Shown here in pieces: positions 11,956-23,181 of a DNA stretch of 64,000 nt (position 1 is the stretch's first letter; each line of letters starts with the position of its first letter). The position numbers and the translations under genes are program-made. The stretch is from Batrachochytrium dendrobatidis JAM81 (Eukaryota; Chytridiomycota; Chytridiomycetes; Rhizophydiales): assembly GCF_000203795.2 (NCBI RefSeq), contig NW_006281102.1:166567-230566 (forward strand). The letters run 5' to 3'. The notes under the pieces are model-generated. The model was given only the letters and a program-made list of their open reading frames with translations. It had not been told where the DNA came from and made no database searches.

Positions 11956-14800
11956 ATGGGCAACGCCATTGCCTCACATGAAGTCGAAAGCATATCAGCT
12001 GTGACTCCGGATGAGCTTTGGTACAAAAAGCGACTTTCCTTTTCAGGTATATCTCGAGGTGGAAAATCTACGCCAAGTTTTGATATCGAGGCCAATAACA
12101 TTATCAATTCTCGCATAATCGATGATACGTCTCCAGTAGAAGGTGGGCATTTAAATACTTGTTTTAAAAGTAGTAGTTTTGTTTCAAACCCATATACTCT
12201 TGCAATGCTGTAACTTGGATACAATTTTGCATTGCCAGCTATTGTCAAATTCTACAAAATAAGCTTCTCGTGTTTGATACCACTCCGTGTTTTGCAATGG
12301 TAACATGTTTTTATAAAATACTGTGGTTGATATCAACGATAAATCAACAGAAAGTAGCTCAGAAATAGCTTCAGTTTCATTTTCGCAAGGTAGACGTAAA
12401 CCACAACATATCAGGGCATCTAATCCAGAAACTAACCACAATCCAAATAGCCAGACAAAACTCGTTAATGTGGAGCCCAACGACACGTTTTTGGATATAG
12501 ATATAAAGGAGCCCACTTTTGTTCATCCATCCCAAAGAAAGGCCAAGTGGACTCAGCAAAAACCTGGTTCCCGTAACTTTATAGAAAATACAGGTGTTTC
12601 AAAAGGTAGAGCTATGCACTGATCAGATAATCGTTGATCCTATTTACCACTGACTTACCATGCGTGCTATATGCTAGACTCTTTATTGGATGAACATCTA
12701 CAACAGCCTAAAATCTTAAACCAACCTCAGCAAGATTGTCAGTTGGAATTTACAGACATTGGCCCATCTTCCCAACAGACAGACGTGTTTAAGCTACCAA
12801 CTATTCCTAAATTTGGACAGCTTTGGGCTACTTTGTGTCGAGAAAGCTCCCAGTATGAGTCTGAAGCATCCATTGAAATTCCGATTTTTCCAAACTTTGA
12901 ATCTCAGCAAGCCAAAGCTGTGGACATGAATCCAAAACCAGATACGAATAATTTTCCAGCTGAAGAGAAATTATCCAGTTCAATCTTGTCGACTCATGAA
13001 ATGAGTTCTGGCCGGTACATCAATCCCGTTATTTCTGCAATCAAAGCAGACAAGAACTATATGAAAAAAAATCGCTCATCGTGCTCACTTAATAGCAATG
13101 GTTCCTGCTTGAGCATTCGTAAAACATTTGGAAGATTGGCTGAAAGCAATGCATCAAACAGAGGAAGTAGTACCGGTAGTCGCATCAGCGTGAATAGTGT
13201 TCGCAGCATCAACTATTTAGCCTCGACTGAAAATCTTTTGGATTCAGATACAAAGTCGTTACCATTGGATAGTAAGACTCACAAGCCTAACACAACATCA
13301 AAATCAACCGAGATTTATACTAATTTGACGTCACCATCAGATCATTTTGGAAATATCAAAAAATCAAAACATGTTTCCAATCAACAGCATGCTAGATCCT
13401 TGGCACACGCTAAAGAAGCATTGACAAAAACAAGCTCTTCTATTTTGCTTCAACAGAACATTGAACAGCTATCATCTAAAGGTCGTAAAATGCAACTTGA
13501 AACAGTTAAAAAAGTAAAAGAAATTGTCAAATTCCGTATGTTCAAGTTTAATTCCACTTCAACTCTTTTCGTGGAATCCAGCATGGTGAATGCAGATTTA
13601 CAAGACTCTTTACGATGGTAAATCATGTATATTTGTGTCTTGACTTTTCAATTGTGGAGCTAACTTTTTGAAAATCTATCATGTGTAAGTGCATCCATAT
13701 ATTTAGCACGAAGCATAAAAATAAAATCCACCGAAAAGTCAAGCACCACGCCCGATATTCTATCCGAAAAACGGCATATTTTATCGGTATGATTTTATTG
13801 AACTGTATCGCTGGTTTTGTACTAATTATACTTGTATATTGGTCAAAAAGTCTTGTGTGATCGATAGCTGACGCTACACTTTGATGGATTTAAAATAGCA
13901 TCAGATCCAATTTTATCACCGAGTGCCAACTGAAGAAGAGATTTTTCGTTTTCTAGAATGTATTTTTCTGTCAACCGAAATCAATGCGGAACATGTGATA
14001 ATTATGCTGGTCAGTCTTGAGACTTGAACAACAAAATAGTAAACCATCTAACCCGATTGACGATACTCTATATAATTTTTAGATATACATTCAACGAATG
14101 ATTTCAAAAACCGGTATATTTCTTCAGCCCATCAACTGGGCAAGAGTAGTAATTGGCAGTGTTATTTTAACCTTGAAGGTTTGGGACGACCATGCTGTTT
14201 GGAATACTGATTTTTGTCAAATATTCCCCGACGTAAATGTCAAGGATTTGTAAGTTCATATTCAAGTATTCGTGTTTATTTGATTCTACATTAAGATTTT
14301 GACTGGACATTATTGAACCGTTTAGCAACCGTCTGGAGCGATTTTACATTTATAGCATGAAATACGATGTTTCTGTAAAAGCATCAGTGTATGCTAGAAT
14401 CTATTTTGAACTAAGGGATCTAGTAGATGCCAGGAATCGATCTTGGGCACTTCATCCTCTCAAGAAAACTGAAACAAGCAAGATAATGGTATGAATTAAT
14501 TATATAGCTTTAGAATGGATATCAGTGAATTATGCTTATCTTGTCATCATCACAGCAATCGCAAAAGTATTAGTCATATTGATCAACTTTTTGAATTGTG
14601 TAATAAACTTGTAGAGTCCCGTAAAAAAATATGCTAGTAGTGCTCAACCACCTTCAGAAGACGCGAGCCAAGTGGAAGAGGTGCATGCATTTGATAAGTC
14701 GCAGACGAACACCATTCTCCAAACACCAGATCCGAGTGTGCGACGTTCTTACAGCGATTATCAATTTGTACCGGCAAAATATCCTGCATTCGTACTTTAA
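11956..14800 (+). CDS. CCNY: Cyclin Y homologue with N-myristoylation signal, 693 aa
   Basis: Eight exons fit in phase and sum to 2082 nt: 11956-12142, 12351-12605, 12678-13617, 13714-13786, 13899-14009, 14083-14249, 14326-14488 and 14615-14800. The protein starts MGNAIASHE; glycine 2 with Ser at position 7 is a myristoylation signal, as in human cyclin Y, which is anchored at the plasma membrane and activates CDK14/16. The cyclin box shows family blocks: PTEEEIFRFLE, INWARVVIGSVILTLKVWDD, HAVWNTDFCQIFPDV and ASVYARIYFELRDL. Just upstream, PDILSEKRHILS matches the LDIFDEKLHPLS block of CCNY and fixes the acceptor at 13714. The N-terminal ~450 residues are Ser/Asn/Lys-rich and probably disordered, making this about twice the animal length. 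The exon 1-2 junction is the least certain. Confidence 0.9.
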
Positions 14801-15243
14801 AATAAAAACAATGCTCTTATCAATAGTTTAAATTATTGAACAATCAACCTTTATGAATTGAGCGCATGGCCAAACTGACATCCGATGAATCAAATATGAA
14901 ATTTCAAAAATGATGGATTCTGTGAAATGTTGAGTACTTGCATTGGAATCCTCACTCTGGTTTCTCATGTATTGCAGTAGAATTTGAGGGATAATATTGC
15001 TTGAATATATTCAAGACATTTTCCACACCTATCTAGGCATCGATAATGAAAGATTGGAGACGCGAACTAGAGATACAGCTTTCAATAAAAGCAACAAGGC
15101 TCTGCCCAAATCGCCTGTATGCATCAAGCTTGACGACTTTCCTAGTAAACACTATGAAATTCACTTACCACGTGCAATACCAAGTCCTCGACTATTAAAG
15201 CCTAAACATTTGTGAATAAAGAAATTATCTTATATTATCCACC
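14801..15243. other. Intergenic gap upstream of tubulin acetyltransferase
   Basis: A 72-codon frame without an ATG (14997-15215) overlaps this gap but resembles nothing. A CACGTG box at 15169 sits inside it, supporting a promoter role. Confidence 0.6.
15169..15174. promoter_or_regulatory. CACGTG palindrome upstream of ATAT1
   Basis: Context ACCACGTGCA, 70 bp before the inferred start at 15244. Confidence 0.5.
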
Positions 15244-17626
15244 ATGGAATTCAAGTTCAATGTGCTAGATGTTATACGTAAACCAATATCAATCTTTTCT
15301 TCTACTGAGCTTCCAAAGAGTCAGCAAGCGTGAGTTGTAATTGACACGATAAACACCGATATTCAAAGCATCTTTGCAAGTACTCGCTATAGCCCACTCA
15401 ATATATAATACTGATATTTTTATTAAACAAGTCTAGAAAAAATTGTCGAGATAATCGACGAGGTTGGAATTGCTAGTGCAAAGGTATGGATGCCATACAT
15501 GTCAATACAGATATAGTATTTAACGTTCAATGTGGATATTATAATTATTTGGATTTAGGCTCAAGGACTTCGAGCTCCAGTAACAAGTATTCTCAAGCTT
15601 AAACACAACCCAAACCAACGTATTTATATCATGCGCACAGATTTTGATGCCAAACATAATACCAAAACTGGCGATCAGGATTCTACTGATACATTACAAA
15701 GCCATCAGTCCAAGTCCATGTCAGAATCCTGGATTTTCACTTTAATGCCGTTGGTTTGGCAAAATATAGTCAACTAATTGATTCACGCAAGCAAGTTGTT
15801 GTGGGGCTACTTAAAGTTGGACTAAAAAAGCTTTTTCTTGTGGACGAGTTTGGACGGCAGATTGAAATCAATGCACTTTGTGTTCTCGATTTCTATATCC
15901 ATGAATCGTCTCAGAGGTTGGGCTATGGAAAACGCTTGTTTGAATATATGCTCGCGGTAAGTGACTAAATATCATGACGTGGCTGGCTTGTAGTGTGTGC
16001 ATTTTTCAGTCAACATTGATAATGACTACGCTTGCTAATATTAGAATACCTGCAAACATATTTTCAGATTGAATTTTGTTCCGCAAGCGAGCTTTGTTAC
16101 GATCGCCCATCAAGCAAGTTTCTGGCATTTCTTAAAAAGCATTATGACTTGCACGAATGTACGGTATTTATTATCACAATGCATGTACTGCTTCAAAAAT
16201 GTGCATTGATCTACAGTGTTAATGCATTGTTTTCATGGCACGACAGCCATACCTCAATCAAACTACTTTACTGTCTTCAAACAATTTGGACTTGGATTAC
16301 TTGAGCTTGGTAAGATTTTTGCTCATGGCTTTAATCAATTCGACGAGATGCTTGATTCATTCACTACTGATACTCGCGTGTTTGGATACAAAAACAGATT
16401 CAAAGGGTCGTCCCAAACCACCTCTTAAGCTGAACCCCATATTGAAAAATACCAAACATGCGCATCCAACACATCCTACTCCAATACTGAGATCAGAGGG
16501 ATTACTGCAGAAATTCCAGCACATGACCAAGAATGCACCTCCAATAACTGTCAAGCAACTGCCATCTGGTAATTCGATCAACAACCCATACGATATAATG
16601 AACATTGGATCACTTACAGACAAATCCGCTGCTCAAAATAATTTAAACATTACATCATTGTACAACACTGGATCGACCAAAAAGTTTGAGACTCAAGAAC
16701 ACGCACTATTATATCAAACCCAAGAGATTCAGCCGTTTAAAAAACAATCAAAACACGAGGACAATCTACATGCAAACAACCACGACATATTTCCTCCCAA
16801 TAGTACTTTTAAGGAGACGAACATGCTAAACAGATCACACCATTCCAAGGATAAACTATCAAAGTTGGAGGTCTTATCTGATGAGCCTCACCAGCATTAT
16901 AATCATAGTCATCATAGCCATCACCACACGCATGGGCATCACACGCATCATACTCTGGCAAAAACCGTTGAACATCAAACAGCTCAAGCGCAGAATGAAT
17001 TTACAAAAAATGATATACGATATAAAAATAGTACACAGCACATGGGCGAAAATGAGAATCATGCATTTTTAGAAAATCCATGCTCGCCCAAATCTCAAGG
17101 TACTAAATCAAGCTCGCGATTCAATCGTACACAAGTAGTGGAAAAAGTTGCTTCGCAAGCCATGGTCCAAGAAGGCACTAGACAAGCGGGAGTCTTGTCT
17201 AGAAATGATAGCAAGGATATCCTGCATTTGTCGGAAATTGGCCCATATGATTCCCGCGTAAAAAAGCAACATTTGGATAGCATTCCTATCGATCCAATTG
17301 ATGGTCCAATTGATTGGACAACCACACCACACGCAGGGCAAACAGTTTCTGCTACAATGGCGTGTTTTAAAACCAGTCCAGAAATAGGAATTCAAGAAAA
17401 GGAACGAAAAGCTCGAATTCGGATGTTAATGCAAACAGAGCGATTGCCTCTTCTTTCTCCTTCAGCACTAGGAAATGCATGCGTTATGCCCAAGCCATAT
17501 CTCTCAGGGATAGCATTACTAGCTGGTGGTCTGGGATCTTTTGAAAAGAATTATATAAATACACAACGATCAGAAAAGCATCGACAAAGACTTGTCAAAC
17601 AATCTCACAATACAAAGGATTTTTAG
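15244..17626 (+). CDS. ATAT1: Alpha-tubulin N-acetyltransferase with long His-rich tail, 622 aa
   Basis: MEC-17/ATAT1 enzymes acetylate Lys40 of alpha-tubulin inside stable microtubules such as axonemes. Seven exons fit in phase: 15244-15329, 15432-15483, 15559-15719, 15770-15956, 16068-16158, 16247-16309 and 16398-17626. Family blocks are clear: MEFKFNV start, IIDEVGIASAKAQGLRAPVTS, VVVGLLKVGLKKLFLVDE, LCVLDFYIHESSQRLGYGKRLFEYML (acetyl-CoA loop QRLGYG, catalytic-site Asp in LDFYIHE), YDRPSSKFLAFLKKHYDL and IPQSNYFTVFKQFG. The short intron 15720-15769 (donor GTCAGA) is inferred to restore frame; nearby GT sites could also serve. The catalytic domain ends near residue 210. The remaining ~410 residues are low complexity, with a His-rich stretch at about 16886-16955. 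It follows cyclin Y on the same strand and converges with Rad21. Confidence 0.92.
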
Positions 17627-17763
17627 CAAATGCTACACCAGAAGCATCACAATTAATCACACTTTTGTGTCCAAAATAAAATTGTATTTTCAAAATAATC
17701 GTCTTCCAAAATTCGCACTCAAACACATTTGGTTTGTATAACAGCCGGTCAATCGTTGGTTTG

Positions 17764-20352
17764 TCACACTACAGATTCAAGAAGACCAGTCTACAAAAAT
17801 GTTAGAATACATATGCAGTGTTTGTGATGGATCAAAAAATATCATTACCTCTGGCAGTATCAGTATATCATCATAGGGTGCCTTTTGCTCGACCGATATT
17901 AGCTTTTTTGTTTTCAATACAAGTAGCTCAAAGAAAAATCTTGCCCTGATGGTTTTGGATGCCTGGTTTTAAAATAAAAATTGTGAGATTCTACCATTTG
18001 GTATTAACCGATAAAAACATTTTAAGTTACCCCTTGAACAAACTCGCTGTATGTGGCGGGTGATATTTCTGGTGTCTGGTTAAATCTTTCCTGGAGAATC
18101 TTGATAGTTTGGTATGTATGCTTGCTCAGTTCAAGCTCATTATCTGCAGGAGTTTCTGTGGCATCTCCAAATTCGTATAGACTAGCATGGAAACCATCAG
18201 CCGGCTTTGCAGATTGTGCTACGACAGCATGATCCATAGATATTTCTGCAATGCTTTGCGGCATGTCCGAAAAAGAACCAATGGCAATATCAGCTGAATA
18301 ATTTCCAATAGACAAATCGTTTTCAACACTCATGTTTGCAGCTTTAGCATCGATAGGCTCAAGTGAATCGCGCGCTTGAATCTTGTCATTTTCCAAAATA
18401 GATTCATCTTGTCTAGAGTTTTCAACAACAAAATCAAGAGTTTCTGGAACCGGCTCAAAATTGTCTAGGCCCTGGAATGGATCGTAGTTGTCATCAAGTC
18501 CGTAGTTGTCGACTGAAACATCTTCAAGTTGGAAAATTACAAAACTGTTAGTGTATAGAACGTGTCGAATAAACAAACAGATAACAATAGCCAAAAACAA
18601 GACAAACCATTTGGCAGCAATGCATTTGAACTAACGCCCGTATTAAACTCGAATCTACGAAGAGATTCAGGCGGACACACAATACTATCAAAAAACGGTG
18701 GAGGATTGTTGGAAAAAGGCCCACAAATGTATTCGCGGGAAAACATTGGCATGGTATCCTGAAATGGCAAAATCGGACGCACCACCGGAACAAATCTCAT
18801 CTATTGTCAAACTGCTTGTCAATAAACACGTCTCGATTTTATCATGGACAGAATTCTAATTTTTAAACTGATTAAGCTTTACAACTCACCGAATCAAGAA
18901 TATCCGATGGATCCTGCAGTTGCTGACGAACAATCTGATCTGCTAAATCAATCTCCTCGTCCACTACTACTTTTCGCTTGCGTTGAGTAGCGACCTTTTT
19001 TCTTGCAAGCTCATTTTGCTCACCAGCTCGCTTTCGGAAAGGTAGAGTAGGTACTCTAAAAAACTCTTGATTATCAGGCTCTTCGGGTGCAACATGAGAC
19101 ATTTCAGACTCAACTTGGGGGATTTCTCTAATTACAGCATGCAGCAGGTGAGTTTCATTGTAGCCTTTATCCACATTCAATACACTTGATAAAATCACAA
19201 AACATGTGCACATACATTGCTGAAGCATCACCAAATCCAAAATCATAATTGTCTTCTCCAGCAAACAAAAGAGGATCGTCTGGAGCATTTTGATTAAATG
19301 TAATATCTGGCAGTAAGTCCAGTCGAGAACCAGTCACTGACACATCTAGAGGAAGCTGGCCTATAGATGTATCGGTATGCTTTGACTCATCCATGGTATT
19401 TTCCTGGTCCGGGTTATCGAGATGGAATGGAGTCACTGGTACAGCGTCTCGTCCAAGCTCAACACCAGCAGTGGAGACTTCGTTTTCAAAATGAAGATCG
19501 AATGCATTGTCTTCCAATTCCATTCCGACTGCCATCTCATTGGATACAGGATCAGCCAAGAGATCCTCTCGTTGAGATGCAGAAAAGAATGCTGGTTCAA
19601 TTAGAGTAATATCTTGCATTCTAGACATATTTAATGCGCTTGCGGCTGTCGTTTTCTGAGAGAGCAATGGCCTAATAACTCACAATATTCAAGTTCAATC
19701 AGCGTGTCTGTTCAACCATCATGTTGATATAGTCAAATTTCCATCATCGAATAACTTGCATCAAATCAATTCGAGGCTCTGGTAAAAGAATATCAAATTC
19801 AGTCATGCTCTCCGCAAGAGTGATATTATTTACTGTTGCAACTGCTTGCTCCTCAGTCATGTCCACCATACCAGGACGAAACGCCTTGCATAATAGAATA
19901 GTAGATCTTGATCAGTATACGAATAGAAATAGTATAAATCAGCAATCGCTACCATTTTAATTTTGATGAGCGCTTCGTTGCAATCCTCCAAGAGATATCT
20001 GGCTTTTCTTGAAAAAATCCGGACAACACCAAGCAGCAATTGCCCAGTAAGTCGCAAAGCCATCGACTCGCCATTTGTTCCAAGAATAGCAGCTATGTGT
20101 AATTATATCAAATGTCAACAATCATAATGAATGCACTAGCTGTAGGAAATAAAGAATGGTTCGGACAAGTCTGGTAACAGATGCTAAGATGAATGCACGA
20201 GTATTTGCAGATAATAAGTCGACTCAACTAATAGAGTTTTGAATATTGGTTTGTAGAAACTGAGTTTTGGAAAGCTTTCTTTCCCAATGAGCAGCGAGCC
20301 ACACCTTTGCCAAAGGGCCTTTTTTTGCTAGAATAGTCTCGGAATAGAACAT
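17764..20352 (-). CDS. RAD21: Cohesin kleisin subunit Rad21/Scc1
   Basis: Rad21 closes the cohesin ring by bridging the Smc1 and Smc3 heads and is cleaved by separase. The first exon, from ATG 20352, encodes [23 protein letters not shown], the invariant kleisin N-terminus. The next exon gives [41 protein letters not shown], then [13 protein letters not shown] and NNITL. The middle (about 19670-18880) is acidic and variable, with a basic patch near 19030 ([14 protein letters not shown]). The C-terminal winged helix is read from separate short exons: [20 protein letters not shown] followed by [11 protein letters not shown] and a last exon ending TGLLESVV at stop 17766-17764. It is head to head with the DBT gene. 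I give only the span because some middle junctions are unresolved. Confidence 0.92.
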
Positions 20353-20826
20353 CTTGCAGACAAGGAATCCAAAAGTTAAAGAATGCGCAAGTTCAAAACT
20401 TGCATTAAAATCCAGTTCATTTGAATTGTATAGAAATCAATACATAATAGAATTCTATTTAAACCGCTTATTTTGTATTTAATATTGTTGTTGATGAGTT
20501 TTAATCAAGACTACACGATCCTAACAGTTACAATCATGTATTGGTTTTGAATAATATTCTGTTGAATTAATAGATTCAACGAGATATTCATCTGAATTCA
20601 AGATGAAATAAGACTGAATGATTTGTTAAAGTATTCTAAACACTTTATCATTACTATTTTAGTATTTAAAACCATGTCTGTTCAATACAATTTCAAGCCA
20701 ATTACATGATCAACCCCAACATTCGACAATCATCAAAAAATAAAACGGCCGTATAAAAATACCCTTTGAATCCACTCTCGAAAACTTGCCTTTTTAACCA
20801 AAGATCACTTTAAATATATTGCTGCC
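20353..20826. other. Head-to-head promoter region Rad21/DBT
   Basis: These 474 bases hold copy 1 of a duplicated 103-bp element and, near the DBT start, a TATA-like tataaaaat at about 20754. No CACGTG box was seen. Confidence 0.6.
20435..20613 (+). repeat. Dispersed non-coding element, long copy
   Basis: Bases 20435-20537 match 28311-28413 over 103 bases without a difference that I can see. A second shared block, tcaagatgaaataaga, is at 20598-20613 here and 28420-28435 there. Between the blocks this copy has 60 bases and the other has 6. The extra segment contains a hairpin with GTTGAAT (20561-20567) and ATTCAAC (20574-20580) around a 6-base loop. Confidence 0.85.
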
Positions 20827-22703
20827 ATGCTCATCCAGCTCACTACCCGAATGGCAAAGTGTTCTCAGCGATCACTGCTGGGTTCTTTCCGATACCTAGT
20901 ATGTATTTGAGTTGAAAGTGAAACTTGCATAGTTTTACAAGTAGTTGGTAGATTCATGCGCAAGACCATGAGCAAGACCATGGCTTGACTTGAGCATCAC
21001 TAGCAACTTTATCAACTCGTTGATCTGATAGTAACACCATCTACTTTGACTAACCGTACATTATTTCATAGGGAAATGCATCCAGTATCAATTCAACTTC
21101 TGTCCGTACGCTCAGCACACATGTTACTACCCAGCCCATCTCAATGGTCAAGTCTTGTGCTAAAACCATGAAATGGTCTGCTCACTGCTCGTGTCATGTG
21201 AGATCATTTCACGCCTCGTCAGTGACTGCTGGCAAGGTGGTTCCGTTTTTACTTGCAGATATTGGTGAGGGAATCACAGAATGTGATCTTATTCAGTGGT
21301 TTGTGAAGCCTGGTGATAAGGTTGAACAATTCACCCGGATCTGCGAGGTTCAGTCTGACAAGGCTGCTGTAGATATTTCGTCACGATTTGATGGAGTGAT
21401 TAAAACCCTCCATTACAAAGTAGGCGATATTGCGTTGGTGGGAAAACCACTTGTCGACATTGAACTGAATGAATCTGACGAGAATAATGTCGAAAGCTCT
21501 CCTGAACCGATCGCTCGAGTTGAACCTTCTACTGTTCATGTTCCCTCGACTGCTGCTCCTCCCACTCATTCGGACGATGTCGTCACATATGCCACTCCCG
21601 CTGTTCGTCGTGTTGCCAAAGAACACAATGTTGATCTGAAGTTGGTGGCCGGAAGTGGACCAGCAGGCCGGATTCTCAAGGGTGATGTATTGGCTTATAT
21701 TGCTGGTGAGCAAACTGGTGAGCAAGCTGTATCTGAAACTGCATCCCAAAGTACGTATACTATGCATGTGTCTTGAAAATCACCTTCACTATGCATCTAA
21801 CGCTCTTTCAAATGCATCTTGTAGCTGTTGCTGCACCTACAAAAACAGAAATAGTTGCTCTGACTCCCATTCAAAAAGCCATGTTTAAAACCATGACCAA
21901 GTCTTTGCAGATTCCACACTTTGGCTTCTCGGATGAGATTGAACTCAATGCCATCTCTGCTTTCAGAGCCTCGTTGAATGATCATGTTAAAACACTTCCT
22001 GTGGGAACTTATCCCTTCAAAAAGGTATCATATATGCCAATATTCTTGAAGGCTCTTTCCACTGCGTTGGCCGAGTATCCCATTCTGAACGCGTGCATCA
22101 TAGATGCTGATGTGCCGGGCCAAGTAAAGCTACAATACCGTGCATCTCACAATATTGGAATTGCAATGGACACTCCTCAAGGGTAAGTCATGCACTTTAT
22201 ACGTACGCATTCCAAAGATATTGGTCTATGCAGATCTAATCAGACAGTGTTCATTGGGCTTAAACTAACCCTGACTGTTATTTAGATTGATTGTACCAAA
22301 TGTTAAAAATGTGCAAAACAAGTCTATTCTTGAAATTGCCGCAGATCTTGAGCGACTCAAGGAGGCTGGCAAAAAGGGATCCATTGCGCTCTCTGATCTT
22401 CAGGGTGGAACCATTACACTTTCCAACATTGGAAATATTGGAGGAACTCTTCTTCATCCTGTTCTTGTTACATCCGAGGTTTGCATTGGTGCAATTGGAA
22501 AGGTTCAACGCCTTCCACGTTTTGAAACCCAAATAGATTCTGTTACAGGTCAATCTGTCGAGCGTGTAGTCGCCAAGGAAATATTAAATGTTAGTTTCAA
22601 TGCGGACCATAGAGTCATTGACGGTGCAACAATGGGCCGATTCGTACAGCTATGGAAAACTTATCTTGAGAACCCATCCATTTTGACTGCCAGACTCCAG
22701 TAA
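20827..22703 (+). CDS. DBT: Branched-chain alpha-keto acid dehydrogenase E2 (dihydrolipoyl transacylase), mitochondrial, 508 aa
   Basis: E2 transfers branched-chain acyl groups from lipoamide to CoA in leucine, isoleucine and valine breakdown in the mitochondrial matrix. Four exons fit in phase: 20827-20898, 21072-21750, 21825-22182 and 22286-22703. The order is: a Ser/Arg-rich presequence; a lipoyl domain (LADIGEGITECDLIQWFVKPG; lipoyl lysine about K121 in QSDKAAVD); an acidic hinge; a peripheral-subunit-binding domain (ATPAVRRVAKEHNVDL, GSGPAGRILKGDVLAYI); and the catalytic domain (TPIQKAMFKTMTKSLQIPHF; active-site His-x3-Asp-Gly in DHRVIDGATMG). The DLIQWFV wording in the lipoyl domain fits DBT better than pyruvate or oxoglutarate E2. 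It is complete. Confidence 0.95.
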
Positions 22704-23181
22704 TCTTACTCTATTGATGTGTTTTGGAATTTGGTTTGATGATTACTTTAAAAATTGTAGGTTTATCTGATCAACTGTTGGATCAAAATAAATTTGACTA
22801 ATTTTTTCATATTTGATTGCAACTGATTCTGAATCATCAAGGTTTGATTTTCTGATCTATTATTAATTTATAGTTAATATCCCAAACACCAATCAAGTTA
22901 AAATAAATATACTGTCATTGCAGAGTATTGCCAGATTGTAGATTCAAACAAGCGCGATTCTACGACTGTAAACACTCATAAATTGCCGTGTTTTATTCAG
23001 GCTACAAGGACTCATCTCATATGCTCAAGATATCACACTCCATTGGTAAATCCTGTATATCAACAGCCAAAATACTTTTGAATCGAATTCAACCAGTCAG
23101 TTAGTCAATGAAAATCACGTGGTTATAGCCAACTCTTTTCATCTCGACGCCAATCGCTATTTATTGCCAACTTCCAAGCAA
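22704..23181. other. Intergenic gap between DBT and SMAP gene
   Basis: Only AT-rich sequence and one CACGTG box (23116) are seen. No gene found. Confidence 0.6.
23116..23121. promoter_or_regulatory. CACGTG palindrome upstream of SMAP gene
   Basis: Context ATCACGTGGT, 61 bp before the inferred start at 23182. Confidence 0.5.

Noticed and set aside
14997..15215. 72-codon frame upstream of ATAT1
   Set aside because: No ATG start, no recognisable domain, and a CACGTG box of the ATAT1 promoter lies inside it.
15559..15956. Apparent frameshift in ATAT1 between the first and second halves
   Set aside because: A 50-nt intron (15720-15769) with GT and AG ends restores the frame, so the gene need not be broken.
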